A stretch of 64,000 bases of DNA, from assembly GCF_910591885.1 (NCBI RefSeq), contig NC_063272.1, forward strand, positions 12,536,364 to 12,600,363. The letters are read 5' to 3'. A model generated the notes under the pieces. It did no database searches and was not told the DNA's origin. It saw nothing but the letters and a program-made list of their open reading frames with translations. Shown piece after piece: positions 39,934 through 51,615 of the stretch. This DNA comes from Bombus terrestris (taxonomy: Eukaryota > Arthropoda > Insecta > Hymenoptera > Apidae). Both the position numbers and the translations under genes were made by a program. Numbering within the stretch: the stretch's first letter is position 1; each line of letters starts with the position of its first letter.

Positions 39934-40065
39934 GCGAGACATTGTGTATGACAGAAAGAGGACGATACTGAATAAAAATGATATGCGAGCCTTTGTGCAC
40001 GACAGAAAACGAATGATATTGAATAAGAATGATACGCGAGATGTAGCGTTTCATAGAAAAAAAAG
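39934..40065 (+). repeat. 51-bp minisatellite, two full units plus a partial third, in frame
   Basis: Unit 1 (39934-39984) and unit 2 (39985-40035) are both exactly 51 bp and begin GCGAG. A third, decaying unit starts at 40036. Because 51 is a multiple of three, an open frame over them (39881-40114, 77 codons) encodes a 17-residue repeat with the shared core DRKR.ILNKND. Between units 1 and 2, in that frame, I count four synonymous and five amino-acid-changing codon differences, which gives no clear sign of protein constraint. It is best treated as a minisatellite unless a transcript is shown. Confidence 0.8.
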
Positions 40066-40119
40066 GAGAAAGGGAAAAGAAAGAAACAAAGAAATGGAGG
40101 ATGCTGCGTATTAAGAGAT

Positions 40120-41860
40120 TATCATCCGAAAAGCGTCCCTTTGTCGCGTGGCGAGGGTGAACAGAGGAAGTTTCGCGATATCCGCAGTGCGTATGCCGCA
40201 CGCTCGTGACCCGTTTCGAAGACGCTTTGAATATCCGGCAGGGAATAACGAGAGCCCATTGTTTCTATAGTTTTCGTTGAAACGGCTGGTTATTTTTCTA
40301 GCACGATAAAACACCGCAGCGTGGCGGGGTTTGAATAAAGACGTGGCTACCCCCGAGAACCATCGCATGCCTTCTTCTTGTGGGCGCTTCTCGTTCGATT
40401 TGTTGTTCATGTTGCGCCTTCACGCGAAAGATTTTCTCGTGAATACATAGAGCGCTGCGGTATCGATGATTTGTGTCTCGATCCGGGATTTGTTTCGGAC
40501 GTAACAGAAGGTGAATGCTGGAATTTGAAACGGACTCAAAGGGCTGAAAAACCGTGCGATACAGCACTGAAATGAAAGAACGCGAAGATGATTTTTATTC
40601 GAAAGATATACCGTCGGTCGTACGATCAATCGGAAATTTACATATGACTCTTAAATTGAAAATGTAAGAAAAAAAGCAGATTTAATATATGTGTATTTCT
40701 CGTACGAAACTTTTTATTAATCGAACGGAACAAATCGACAAATTAGTTAAATACACATTCGAGGGAGTAATAATAGAATATTGATATTAGTAGATGTTTA
40801 AAAGTAGAAGTAAAAAGATACAAGATTCATTAAATGGGTATACGTTCAACGTATATTTATTGTATTAATTAATTGAACAAATCTATTGAAATAGTCTGTT
40901 TGGTCAAGTTACGAATCGTCGAGACGGACGATATACGTAAAAATTCAAATGAAGATTTCCAAATGCATGCATATTTAATGAATCTTCAAATACAAATCCT
41001 GTGACGAGTAAACATTATTCTACATTTTCAGTTCCTCTTTTTCTATCCTTGTTTTACGTAAAATTACATTTCTTCCATCTACATCACAAGATAAATTACA
41101 TCCTCTGCATAATACAGCTAAAGTGATGCACGTCAACCAGTTCAAGCAATTAAAACGTTTAACCTGTTATCGTACACGCAAAATTGTACACGTACATAAT
41201 TGTAACGAAATAAAGGTAAACGGCATAAAATCAAATAACGCAGTAAAGGAAGGAAGAAAAGAAAAAAAGAAAAATTATGAAATTATAAACCGGGGCTCGT
41301 GAGTAAGCTGGGGCCATTAAAACTTCTTTATGCATGTTACTCGAGGGTATAACAACAATATGCTGGCAAACATAATAAACGGCCGTTCAACAACGTGAAG
41401 GAAGTTTACGAAAGCCGCGTCTCGAGTTTTTCGAGGAAAAATTCAGTTTCAGTTTTCCCCGCACTTGGCCGTGCGTAACGCCACAAAAAAGTGGCCTCTT
41501 ATCGTTCTTCCGTCTCTCGCTGTTAGCCGAAGAAAGCGACGCTCATCCAGGTCTTTTACGGACATTTCACAGGAATCCGTCTCACGAGTTCTTGATACGA
41601 ACCCCGAGGGGAATCGAGAGACAACGCAGCTACTATACTCGTTCCAATTGGTGTGTTAATGGCATGTGTGACTTGGTGAAACACGTATTCGTCTTCGCAG
41701 TATCTGGAGCAAACTGATGACGACGACATGTATATATGTACTTACGTGTGCCACCTTCTGCACTTGTGACACGATTCGCCACTCGCTCGAGCGTTTGTAG
41801 ATGTATCATACACCTGCGATTTCACTGCTTGCGGATTTAATTGCTTAATATGCAACCTCT
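40120..41860. other. CpG-rich and AT-rich DNA without recognisable gene
   Basis: A CpG-rich island spans about 40120-40570 and another about 41390-41680. Overlapping frames on both strands (40111-40410 and 40298-40567 minus, 40378-40575 plus, 41465-41659 plus) are short and unrecognised. The DNA between is plain AT-rich. Confidence 0.45.
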
Positions 41861-41875
41861 AGCTGGTTTAATGTG

Positions 41876-42115
41876 TACAGTTGCTCACGAAAGTATTCCA
41901 ACATCTGCAGATACATTTTACGAATATGTCGTGCGTGTATAACGAAACATTTCAAAGTCGCATCAACATTATTACGAGATTTGATTATCGTGATTATATC
42001 GACGAAATTTAAAACAAGTACAGATATATATTTCGTAGATATTACAAAAGCATATTTAAATGGACAATTATATATTATATTAATGCTCTAGATCCCTACC
42101 ACTCATTATGTAATA
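41876..42115 (+). repeat. Tc1-like element fragment, copy B, with left terminus
   Basis: It begins TACAGTTGCTCACGAAAGTA, a form typical of Tc1-like terminal inverted repeats, and then follows copy A at 39069-39300 for about 200 bp with many substitutions. No right terminus is visible within the next kilobase, and no transposase is encoded. The two copies lie 2.8 kb apart in direct orientation. Confidence 0.6.
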
Positions 42116-42559
42116 TAAGTATATTTAAGATACTAATTTTTCAGTAGATATATATTTCTAACAAATATCTTGTAATATCTATGTACATTTTCAGATCGAT
42201 TTCAGATTTGTTTCAACACGATCGCGACAATCGTGTCTCGTCACATTGTCAACGAAATTTCAGAAAGCTTCGTATAATGGGTGGAAAATGTGCGCTATAT
42301 AAAATGCGCCAAGTGTTTGATTACTTTGACAAGCTATCCCAAATTAAAGCATCGCTTAAAACATCCTCGACCAATGGAACAAGAGCCAAGGTCGCACAGA
42401 ACATTCGTCATTTCCCGCTACAGATCGAACATACAAATCCGAAGTGCAAGCTGTTTCATGCTGCGACCATGACTGAGGTTTTATGCCCTCATCTTTCCAT
42501 CGTTTTGTCGATTCACTCGTTCGGATATTGCAACATATAAACTCCGATGCTTGACCGAT

Positions 42560-43030
42560 TTTACAATCTCGTTGTATCGTGCATGCTGGCATACACGCTT
42601 TGCGCGTGTATCCCGAAGCTCGCGCGATGATTTCATGTACACGTTGACGGTCGAAAATTAATTTGCGCGGTATTAGTCAGCGGGAATGGGTTCTTCGCGT
42701 TTCGCCGTAAATCACAGCCGACCGACTGTCATCGTTTTCGTCCCAGTTCCTTCGACGAAGGCCGTACGTAACAGGGTAAAACATGCGTACGTCTCCGCGC
42801 GAAGTGCAAATACAGAAGCGTTATAGATCACGCGCTCACCCCCGTCGTCGACAGTTCAACTAGCGCGCCATATATTATATACATACAGGTCGAGAAATCA
42901 ATGATCGCTTCAAGGAGATCACTGGGCTACTAACAGCGATAGCCTAGGCTTTAGCCGTATGAAATCTCACAAAAGATCCTGTCGCTTCTCTCGTCTCAGC
43001 TTTTACGCGTAGACAGCATGGGCTGCTTCG
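42560..43030 (+). promoter_or_regulatory. CpG-rich island with TATA-like word; possible promoter
   Basis: A CpG-rich block ends in GCGCGCCATATATTATATAC (about 42863-42882), a TATA-like word, followed by a moderately GC-rich leader and an ATG at 43018. That ATG opens a 76-codon frame starting MGCFERL, unrecognised, which soon runs into AT-rich, non-coding-looking DNA. A promoter with an unknown 5' exon is possible; the support is composition and the TATA-like word only. Confidence 0.22.
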
Positions 43031-43249
43031 AAAGGTTGAACTTACGAAGCTCCCAACATTTTTATATTTTTCCTTCGCCCGTAAATCTTGCAGGGTGTAA
43101 AATTGTTTTCAGAATAAAGAAACGAGCGAAGGATTTTGGAAGGAAGCGGTTTGTATGTTTTAGTGGATATTATAGCATCTCCATTCATAAATGTGTACAT
43201 ATGTATATTACGTACATATACATGGATCTTTTTCATGTTGGTTTTTGAA

Positions 43250-45245
43250 AAGAAATTGCTGGTATCCTTGTATGCGTAGTAATGGTGATTTTATAAGGAA
43301 TGAAATCATTGTAGCTTGAATTGTCGGTAGTTTTATAAAGAAAATAAATTTTATGAAGAAAAAGTGTCGTGAGAATTTCTTGAATAATTCAGTTAATATT
43401 ATTAATAACGCATATTGACTGTGGCCGATTATAAATATCGAGTGAAATAAAAATAGCGATATTAGTTCAGCGATTTTACCAACGCTTTAGGAGATTCCAA
43501 ACCATAATATAATATTAATTTCTCAATTTGTCTCTCTATTTAATGTAAACCAATAATTTATAAATTAACAAGTGATTTAATGATAATGGGAACAAACTGT
43601 GCAGTTTACTCGAGAACAGTAAATTAATCAAATTCCAAAACATTTCTCACATGCATAATAATGATTTTATACACACAAGTAATTTACAATTCACTTTCTA
43701 CTTGTCGTAAATTTAATTAATTTCGTTCCTATAGAAATTATAATTTTAAAATCAAATGTACTCTTTTATTTGTATTTATCTATAATTACGTCTCAAATAA
43801 AATAATAAAGTAACATAAAACCTAAAAATCAAATGAATTAAATCTTGAAGATGTTATAACAAGTTTCTCAGCTCCTGTAATTTATTTATTCATAGTTTCA
43901 TGAGTCACTGATAACGTAGTTCCAAACAAGAATTACGATATAATATACTATTGATTATTATACCTAGTCAGAGTTACTTGACAGAGTTAGATAATGGAGC
44001 AAGATAGATGGATTGATGAGGGGTGAATATTCCCACAGTGAACGTTTATGATCATAGACATGATCGGTAATTCGTAACTCGAGAACTACTAAGTCTTAAG
44101 CAAATATAGTGATAGGTCGATTAATCCAACAAACTCGAGATAGTATGTTCTAACATATCGATAACAATAGATTTATTGTCGATCATTCGTGCTATATTTC
44201 CAAGCTTTCGTGTACTTTGACTGTTTGTGATGGGAATATACCAGTAGCCGGTGTATAAATATTGAAGTTTCCACATGTAAATTCAAATAATTGCATTATG
44301 AAAGATTTTATTTCTATAACATTATTCTTTTTCTATAATACACCATTTTCTGTAATTTAAAAATGCAATTCTCGTACTTTGAAACTAGTAGGAGTGCTTT
44401 TGCAATTTTGTGCTTGCAAATTTTGATCTCCACCTATAATTACTTAAATCAAATTCGAATGGTAAATTTGGCATAAGGACTTTGCCTGTTTATATGCTTT
44501 GCACAATTATGCTTGTATTTCGATAGTATTATGTGTACTGGTGCATATGAAATATCGTTCTCCTAAAGTTTGAAATTAGCATAGATATCGGTATTACGCC
44601 CCAAATTTTGTCCGATATTCAATTGTTGTAAATCAGATGAAAAGTAGAAATTTGCTATAATAGACGTGTGTTAAATATTAACATTGGTATCGTTGGTTCG
44701 AAAGTGGTTCGCAAGAATGTGAGTCGAGTTATTTAATATTACAAATAGATCATCTCGTTTTAATTTATATTCTGTATTTTACGCGATATAAACTATCAAT
44801 AATATTTATCATGTAAGATATAGAATGCAAATTACGCTTATTAACCACCTAAGGGATATACATATCTACGTAACCTGATATTTAATGCGTCCTACTTATA
44901 AGTATCTCGACACTTTAATCGATTCACAGCAACATATAATAATAGGATTTCGCTAAAGTGTATAAATTGATCACAATAATTAGAAATAACATTTGCCGGC
45001 TTTTTGTAAAACATGAGACGTAACAACTGTAATTAAATAATAACATTTAGATATGATTGTAAAAAGATAGAATCGCCCCTTCTACTCTAAGTTTATTCTT
45101 GCGTTCTATTAGAAATGAAGAAGTATTCAAATATCTTTTAGCAAATAATATGGTATAATCACTTATGATCTATATAACGCAACAATATCATCTGAATATT
45201 AACAACTGCTATGATAAGACTGTTAGAACTTCGTTATCTAGTGTC
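43250..45245. other. AT-rich stretch without gene, including repeat copy near 44.95 kb
   Basis: No recognisable gene. The dispersed repeat at 44912-44997 is listed separately. The DNA just before the mariner relic may include its decayed 5' end, but I could not identify a terminal repeat. Confidence 0.5.
44912..44997. repeat. Dispersed repeat copy 2
   Basis: Diverged copy of the repeat at 32066-32143, in the same orientation. The inverted pair seen there is eroded here (ATCGATTCACA against TATAAATTGAT). It lies about 250 bp before the mariner transposase relic, but no relation between the two is shown. Confidence 0.4.
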
Positions 45246-45866
45246 GTGAATAATCAAGATATTCGTGTAACTTTTTTATGTGTTTAAACTTGCAAAATGT
45301 ATCGTAAAACCGCTGAAGGTATGATCCAGCATTTGAAGAAGCTTATGTAAATGTTAGAATAACTAGGCGTTAATTTAAATAAAGAGCCAAGAGAGAACTA
45401 TAAAATACCATAGAGACTAGTGTTTATGAAAGATAAATGAAAGATTAATGAAAATATCCATGGTATGAGTCGTTTTACAGTTATTCATCGCTCGATGCAA
45501 ATAGAGAAAATCAAGAATATGAACAAATGGATTTCGCGTGAATTCAACCGCAGGCAAAATGTAAGAGGAATGAAGATATATATTTCGTTATTTCAGAAAG
45601 ATAGAAAGGGTGGAATAAAATGTGAGATTTGGTCACATCCCACGTATTCCTCTGATCTTACACTTTCAGATTATCATCTTCTCACGTACTTCGATAATTT
45701 TTCAACGTGCAAATTATCTGAGAACGCATTCGAAGAAAATGTAAAATTATTGGTAAATAGTTTCATAATTCTATATATCGTATTATTTACATTGTATTAT
45801 ATTGCATTAAAGATACGATGCTTCAAAGAATCTATGTGTATGTTTAAAATTTTACTTACGATTTGA
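45246..45866 (+). pseudogene. Decayed mariner transposase with internal deletion
   Basis: The order of surviving pieces matches a mariner transposase (cut-and-paste DDD enzyme that binds TIRs and inserts at TA). The N-terminal helix-turn-helix region is recognisable near 45246-45350 (NNQDIRVTFLCV, then KTAEGMIQ, then after a frameshift FEEAY). It is broken by an in-frame stop and a frame change. A frame open from 45465 to 45866 then holds the linker (NKWISREFNRRQ, matching the family's KWVPHEL box) and jumps to HPTYSSDLTLSDYHLL, the family's HPPYSPDLAPSDYHLF box near the third catalytic Asp. The central catalytic part, normally about 100 residues with the first two Asp including the TGDE box, is missing. 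The C-terminus is degenerate. The gene is dead. I did not find its terminal repeats. Confidence 0.85.
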
Positions 45867-48315
45867 AGTGTAATAGATTTCTATTAATATAATCCTTATA
45901 AGAAATTCATAAAAATTCCATTATACACACACGCGCTCAATGGGTTATTAAAAATAAAATATTTTATAGAGAAAAATTAATTTCAATTAGCTTCAATAGA
46001 TTTTTGTGCAAGTTGAAAAGCAATAAATCTGATCAAGATCTGATGTATGATTCGATCTTCAATTAAAAACTTCAAATTAAATGTGATATGCTTCGACGAT
46101 TTCTACGTATATCAATAATTTGTTTAGCATAAATATGCAGCACAGTGAAAGATCTAAACACAATTGCGATTCAGGTGGAAATAATTAACAAATCAATTCT
46201 GGAACATCATTAAAAAATTGCGTTTGAATATTAATCTTCCCCCTCGTAAAAAACTGTTCAAAATATTTTCGTAGCTTCGTATTACAGCTTCCAAAACCCT
46301 TCAGTAAATTCAACAAAATTCAATCAACGGTACGATAATCCATTTTAAACAGTGGATCCCATCATAGAATTATTACGAAAATTAATTACAAAACCAATTA
46401 AATCCTCGTAATAAACGTTAGACATTCGTGGATGAAAAAATGAAGTAAGAAAACCTAAGCATCAAAGTGGAAACAAATTGGCCAAAAGTTAAAAATCAAA
46501 ATTAATTATACCAATCACGATCGGTGATATCATGCGAAAATCATTCTTCACATACGTAGTGACAGAAGAATAAAGCGCGATAACGTGCACATATACGAAG
46601 CCAGGAATTTACACACATATATACAGGTATGCGCAGAGATTCTAGGCTAGATTTCTCATAGACAATAATTTCACACGATTATGCGGCCCGACACATTCTC
46701 GTCTCACGATTCCGTGGGCGACCTCAGGTGAAATCTGATTAATCCGCCTTTCCTCTCTGATTTCGTTCTTCCGCGACCCTCTTCGACCCAGATACATACG
46801 AGCTCTGCTCGTGATTCGCTTGGATCGCTAACGGAACGATCCGGCTTGAATCCGTTGATCCGTTTTAGCACAAGCGCAACGAGAATCACGGTGAGTGGTG
46901 AGACTTCAGGCCAGGAATAATTTTTCTCGGAATTTTTGCTGTCAACTGGAAAACATCGTTTGTGACGCAGTCGCTCGAGAGCCTGATTGCTCGATCAGGT
47001 GGATACAGAGTGATAATTGAATGTATGCTTCGGTCGTATGCACGGGAATACACGACCGTATCATAAATTTTCTGTGTCATGAATGAGCTATTTCGAATTA
47101 TTGAATAAAGAATGATTTAGTTAATATAATTCGCTCTCGACAAATGTATGAATTTCGTGACCCTTCAGGTCTCAAGTCGTGTTATTAATATCCACGTTAG
47201 CCTTTTCTTTCTACGTTTCGCCAACATTCCATTTCACTTCTGTAGTCTCCAAAATTATTATCAAACGTCTCACTTATGGATCAGTATGTTTTTAAATAAT
47301 ATTTATATTTTCTAAAATCTACTTCCAAATTACATATACATGATACAGAAAATATTTTTCATCCTTACGAGACTGATGGTACAATAAGTACCAAGATAAC
47401 CCATTGAAATGCTATTTTCAAAATTACGATCAACCTATATTTTTCGAAAATAACCTCTATCGCTTTCATCAACCATAATCAATGGTTGATAACATCTTTC
47501 GTTGATAAATCCGCTTTATTCGCGCGTCAGTCTACTTGTAACGTCCATTTAACTTTTCACGTGATTATACGTATATATGTATTCTTGAGCTTGTTCCTAC
47601 AATATAATCAATGAACGCGTGAAGAATACCAGTGTTAATGCAGTTTTACAATTTGGTTGCAACTGTGACTAGCCTATGAAGGAAGTATCCGGCACATAAT
47701 GAAGGCCACTCGAGAGTTTGGTTCCGCTCCCGTTTGCGACTCTTACAGTCCTACTTATAATCATTTCTCACGGAGAGAAAAGAGCTATTAACTGCATACA
47801 CGCGGCTAGAATAAGATAAAAAGTGCGAATCTGTCAATTATGCGAGAAATTAGCAATAACAATGGTCGAGCCAGATCTCGTTGATGCAAGAAATCTATGC
47901 ATTGTAATGTAACATAGAAACGGGTGGCTTGTGACTGTCATTACAGTCACGATGTTTAAGAAAAAAAAAAAAAAGATTTCTAGAAAGCGTTGGATTATTA
48001 ATAAAACCGATTAAAATTAAAAATGGATTCATTTTTGCAAGTATATTACTACGTTAATAAGAGTGACCTTATAAGAATAATTCTAATCGATTTTAATCCA
48101 TATTAATTGCAAGTGTTCAAACAATGACGTTGGTTAGGAAAAAATTTATATGTTTCAACTTAAGGTGATCAGGTGTAGAAAATGCAGATGAAGATTCTAA
48201 GTTTCTACGTAGAGGCGTTAGGGTGAATTTTAAATTTCTTCCAAACTAATGGTTCTTCGACGTGAATAGGTGAATGATACATAATCATTGTTCTGACGAT
48301 GCTTTGACAAAATTT
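45867..48315. other. AT-rich stretch with one CpG-rich patch
   Basis: No recognisable gene. The patch at 46680-46900 is described separately. A14 at 47961-47974 is a simple run. Confidence 0.5.
46680..46888 (+). other. Candidate 5' exon-like patch ending in GTGAGT
   Basis: A CpG-richer patch ends with ATCACG followed by GTGAGT at 46889-46894, a good insect splice-donor form. No plus-strand ATG-initiated frame of useful length precedes it, so if real it would be 5' untranslated. A minus-strand frame (46704-46889) is open over the same bases but unrecognised. Weak call. Confidence 0.15.
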
Positions 48316-48669
48316 TATGGAATCAATGAAGCTTCTTCGTTCAATTCGTGGTATTCTTAACCAGCTTTTAGAATAAACGTCAAATTAAGTACCAAAATAT
48401 TTTGTTCAACCTGCGTGTAAATGTATTTAGTAAACCATGCAATTATACAGTAGAGCATATATGGTAAAAAAAATATAATAATAAATAGATTAATAATTTT
48501 TAGATACTCCATTAAGAATTATACGATTCTATTTAAATGCTCTGTATACTTACATGATTTATTACATTTACATTTGAAGAAGATATTTTGGTAATTCAAC
48601 TTGATGTTTATTTTAAAAGCTGGTTAGGAATGCTTCAAATAGAACGAGGAAGCTTCATTGATTCCATGA
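48316..48669. repeat. Long imperfect inverted repeat (foldback)
   Basis: Arm 1 (48316-48456) and the reverse complement of arm 2 (48538-48669) align along their length. The best block is ATGGAATCAATGAAGCTTC, followed by TCGTTC, then TAACCAGCTTTTA, AATAAAC and ACCAAAATAT, with scattered substitutions. Toward the centre GTAAATGTA and TATACAG words also pair. About 80 nt separate the arms. Likeness is about 80 % in the best block and lower near the ends. Outer flanks show weaker pairing (CGATGCTTTGA against CGCTGGTTTGA), so the original element may have been larger. It may be a foldback/MITE-type element; family unknown. Confidence 0.75.
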
Positions 48670-51199
48670 AATTGAGTTTTTTCAAACCAGCGTGAATCAC
48701 TGACAAATAGTTTTTTTTTTTAACGGAGATATCGAGTTTTCTCGAAGGATATTAAAAAATCCCCATCCAGATTACGCTATCTTATTTCTATTCATAAAAA
48801 TATGAATTTATTTAAAATACGAATTCATAAAAATATTAACTCACGGTCTATTAATAATAAATACCGGTAAATACTTTTTCTTAAATATCTTCTTCTATAA
48901 CCTTGGAACTTTTAAAGGCCTGGAAGACATTCCGTGAAAAAATTAGCCTGAAAGCCTGGAAATTGCTACTTCGACGCGTGTCGAAAGGCAAAAGATGGAT
49001 CTCGTTGTAATCGAGAAATAATTGCGCGTTTCCGCGTGAACGTTTCCTTGAAAAAGGAGCCAGAACTCGTGCAACCAAAGTTCTTAAAGTGTTTAGAAAT
49101 TCTGATTGCAAGCCGTCGCGAACGCGTTTTCCTGGGGGCCACTTTAAAGGCAATTTTCCCGTGTGCCTCCACCTTTTTATACAAACTCAACTTCTTAAAA
49201 ATCTTTGAACTTCGAAAGTTCCGGGAATTTTACTACAATTTACTTGGCCGTTCGTCGGACCTCGTTCGATAAACACTCGATAGAACTTGGCGACATTTTG
49301 CTGGAACTTTTTCCGCGAAGGACACACCTAAAAGCTCGTTTCTAGAAAATTTACTTCCTACGTAAGAGTAGTACGTTGTTTTTTCTATTATTCGCGGGAA
49401 TTTAATTTTAAAGTATTAAACAAAAAAATGCTTCTTTATTTTCACTTGCAGAATGTTGGAAAAGTTTTTATATCGTAAAAAATTATAACACAAGCGTCGA
49501 TTAAAAGGGAATAAATAATTGTCATCTGAAATAGGAATATTTAATAATATTCATTTAACAACTTTTAAAGTAGATGAATTTAAAAATGATTTTAAATATA
49601 ACGTGTAATATTAATATTTTTCTTAAATATTAGAGACATTAAGTACTTGATTTATAAACTATACTAAATCGATAATAATGGTTCTCGTTCTCCAGTTGTC
49701 GATATAAAGATAATACAACTTTTTTTCGTGTACTTTTTGTCTTTCTTTATTAATTCACAATTTAAAGGAAATGCGTAGTTGTTTTCAGGTCTGTTACAAT
49801 TTAGGAGCCGACATTCTTATCTAATTTGGTGACTGTGAAATATGAACGTTAAAATGAAACCTCTAAATAATTCAGCCCGACGGAGTCAAATGAAAATTTC
49901 ATGTGAACAGTGAAAGATATTCTGTGATTATCTAGAACCAGCATCAACCACTTCTCAGTTTCGCTTATCTCTGATGGTATCGCACATTATCGTGAAAATT
50001 ATTTTTTTATCACGTCGCATATTTTATTCGCCACGTCTTGTCTCACCCACTCGCCTATTATTCATATTTTAGTTCGTTTTATGATTAAAATTACACTTTT
50101 CTTTACGCTTATTTATAAACCGTATCTTTTTCGATTCTAAATTAGGAATAATATATCGAAACCTTTCCACTTCGTTAGATTCGAAATTCGAAGCTCTAAA
50201 ATTCTGGGACTCTTGATTCTACTAAATTCCAAAATTCTCCACAGCTAGTAATTATATTTTTGAATTTTATTAATAGTAACAGTACAAGTATGTATTGTTA
50301 TAACGCGCGATACGCATTTGCATAAGGAGTTCTGACTTTATGTAACTCGTAAAAGCGTCCCGCGTACTTTCGTTTCAGAAACTTCATTAATTATTTTCCT
50401 AATTATTTTCTTAACTGCGGAAAATTGCAGAACTTTTTGAATAAGTTATCCAACAGTTAATCGGATAGCATTTAAAATCTGTTTCGTTAATCTCGCATAA
50501 TATTCTACGCAAAATTCCACCCTATGACTATCGCATGTTCTGAAAATGAACGCCAAAAAAAAAAAAAAAGGAAAAAGACAGAAAAATAAAATAACACGTG
50601 CGGTAATTTAAACAATTTTATCCCAATTAGTCCATATTCGTTGATCTATTTTCGAAAGTTGTTCATCGTATTCTCGATTTATATATCGACATGTTATCGT
50701 ATATAATAAGTTTCCATGTATCTTCACACTTCTATACTACTTCAGGATGTTTGGCGTATTTTTATGAAATCATTTTTAAAACACGCACAAGAGAATACAT
50801 TTCACATATAAACTCTCTACACAGACAAACTGAATTTTTCATATCCGAACGAAACATTTTTATACTTAAATTTATATTACTTTTATATTAAATCCAGATA
50901 TTTCAAACTTTCCCTGATATAAAAAGGAAAGAAATATTCGAAGGAAAAAATATTCAAGAATAAAATTTCGCCTTACCTATAACACAAAGGATTGAAGCTG
51001 AAAAAGAACATATAGGAATAGTACGTATAATATGTCGAGTCCAGTTGGACGCAGGGTATCAAATGGTTAGAATTTACGTACAATTCAGAGAATGGTAGAA
51101 AAAGAAAGAGATAAATCGTGTGAAAGGTACATCGAGAATAGTCACGGGATAAGGGTGGATTTGCGGATTCTGTTTCACTGGTCGTAAGTGCATTCTCGG
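48670..51199. other. AT-rich stretch with CpG-richer patch at 48.9-49.3 kb
   Basis: No recognisable gene. In the patch at about 48880-49330 three overlapping frames on both strands are open (48881-49153, 48966-49190, 49036-49272). This is a compositional effect and none resembles a known protein. A15 at 50555-50569 is a simple run. Confidence 0.5.
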
Positions 51200-51615
51200 C
51201 TACGGTCCTGTTGTGCATCTGTCGCAGTCGGCCAAACTGTCGAGTGTCCGGTGAGACGAAAGCCTCGCCTTTGACTTAAATCTCGTTCAATTCACAGAAA
51301 ATCGACTGTAGACTGTAGTGCTAGCCCGGTCGTCGATTCTAAGCTGTAAGGGCTGCTCCATTCGCTGGAATAAGACGCAGTTGGGCACAGGACCGGGCGT
51401 ACTTGTATTTCACGCGATTGCACACCGAGAATGGATCCGGTGTTGTTCAACGTTCTTGAGTTTTTCGCTCGATATTGGATAAGCGTGCAAGTGTGCGCTC
51501 TGAATTCGATGAACAGCCATTTTGCAAGTTCGAATCAGAAGGACGAGCTTCGGACGTGCGATTGTTCGAGGTATCATTAAATTGCCATCGAGTGGATGAA
51601 TTAGTCGGCGAGCTG
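51200..51615 (+). other. Candidate first (5' UTR) exon ending in strong splice donor
   Basis: A CpG-rich, GC-richer block begins after AT-rich DNA near 51180. It ends at GAGCTG followed by GTAAGT (51616-51621), a consensus U2-type donor, after which the sequence turns T-rich and intron-like. This is the best exon-like boundary I found in the window. No known coding frame is present; the longest ATG-initiated frame is 49 codons (51431-51580) and stops before the donor. If real, this is a 5' untranslated leader exon of a gene whose coding exons lie downstream, perhaps beyond the window. The start is only approximate; no clear TATA box is present. An alternative is a CpG-rich regulatory island with a chance GTAAGT. 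Confidence 0.35.
51431..51580 (+). CDS. Small open frame (49 codons), possible upstream ORF
   Basis: The ATG has A at -3 and G at +4, a good initiation context. The peptide starts MDPVLFNVLEFFARYWISVQ, is hydrophobic at its N-terminus and has Cys near its end (TCDCSRYH). It lies inside the candidate first exon and ends 35 bp before the donor, so it would be a uORF if that exon is used. I recognise no family. It could act on translation of a downstream frame, or mean nothing. Confidence 0.15.
   Translation: MDPVLFNVLEFFARYWISVQVCALNSMNSHFASSNQKDELRTCDCSRYH

Noticed and set aside
42181..42540. 119-codon ATG frame after the Tc1-like copy B, considered as a transposase remnant
   Set aside because: No helix-turn-helix or DDE motif was visible and the translation does not match Tc1/mariner proteins.
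51520..51545. AGTTCGAATC as a tRNA B box
   Set aside because: No matching A box or cloverleaf pairing in the surrounding 80 bases.
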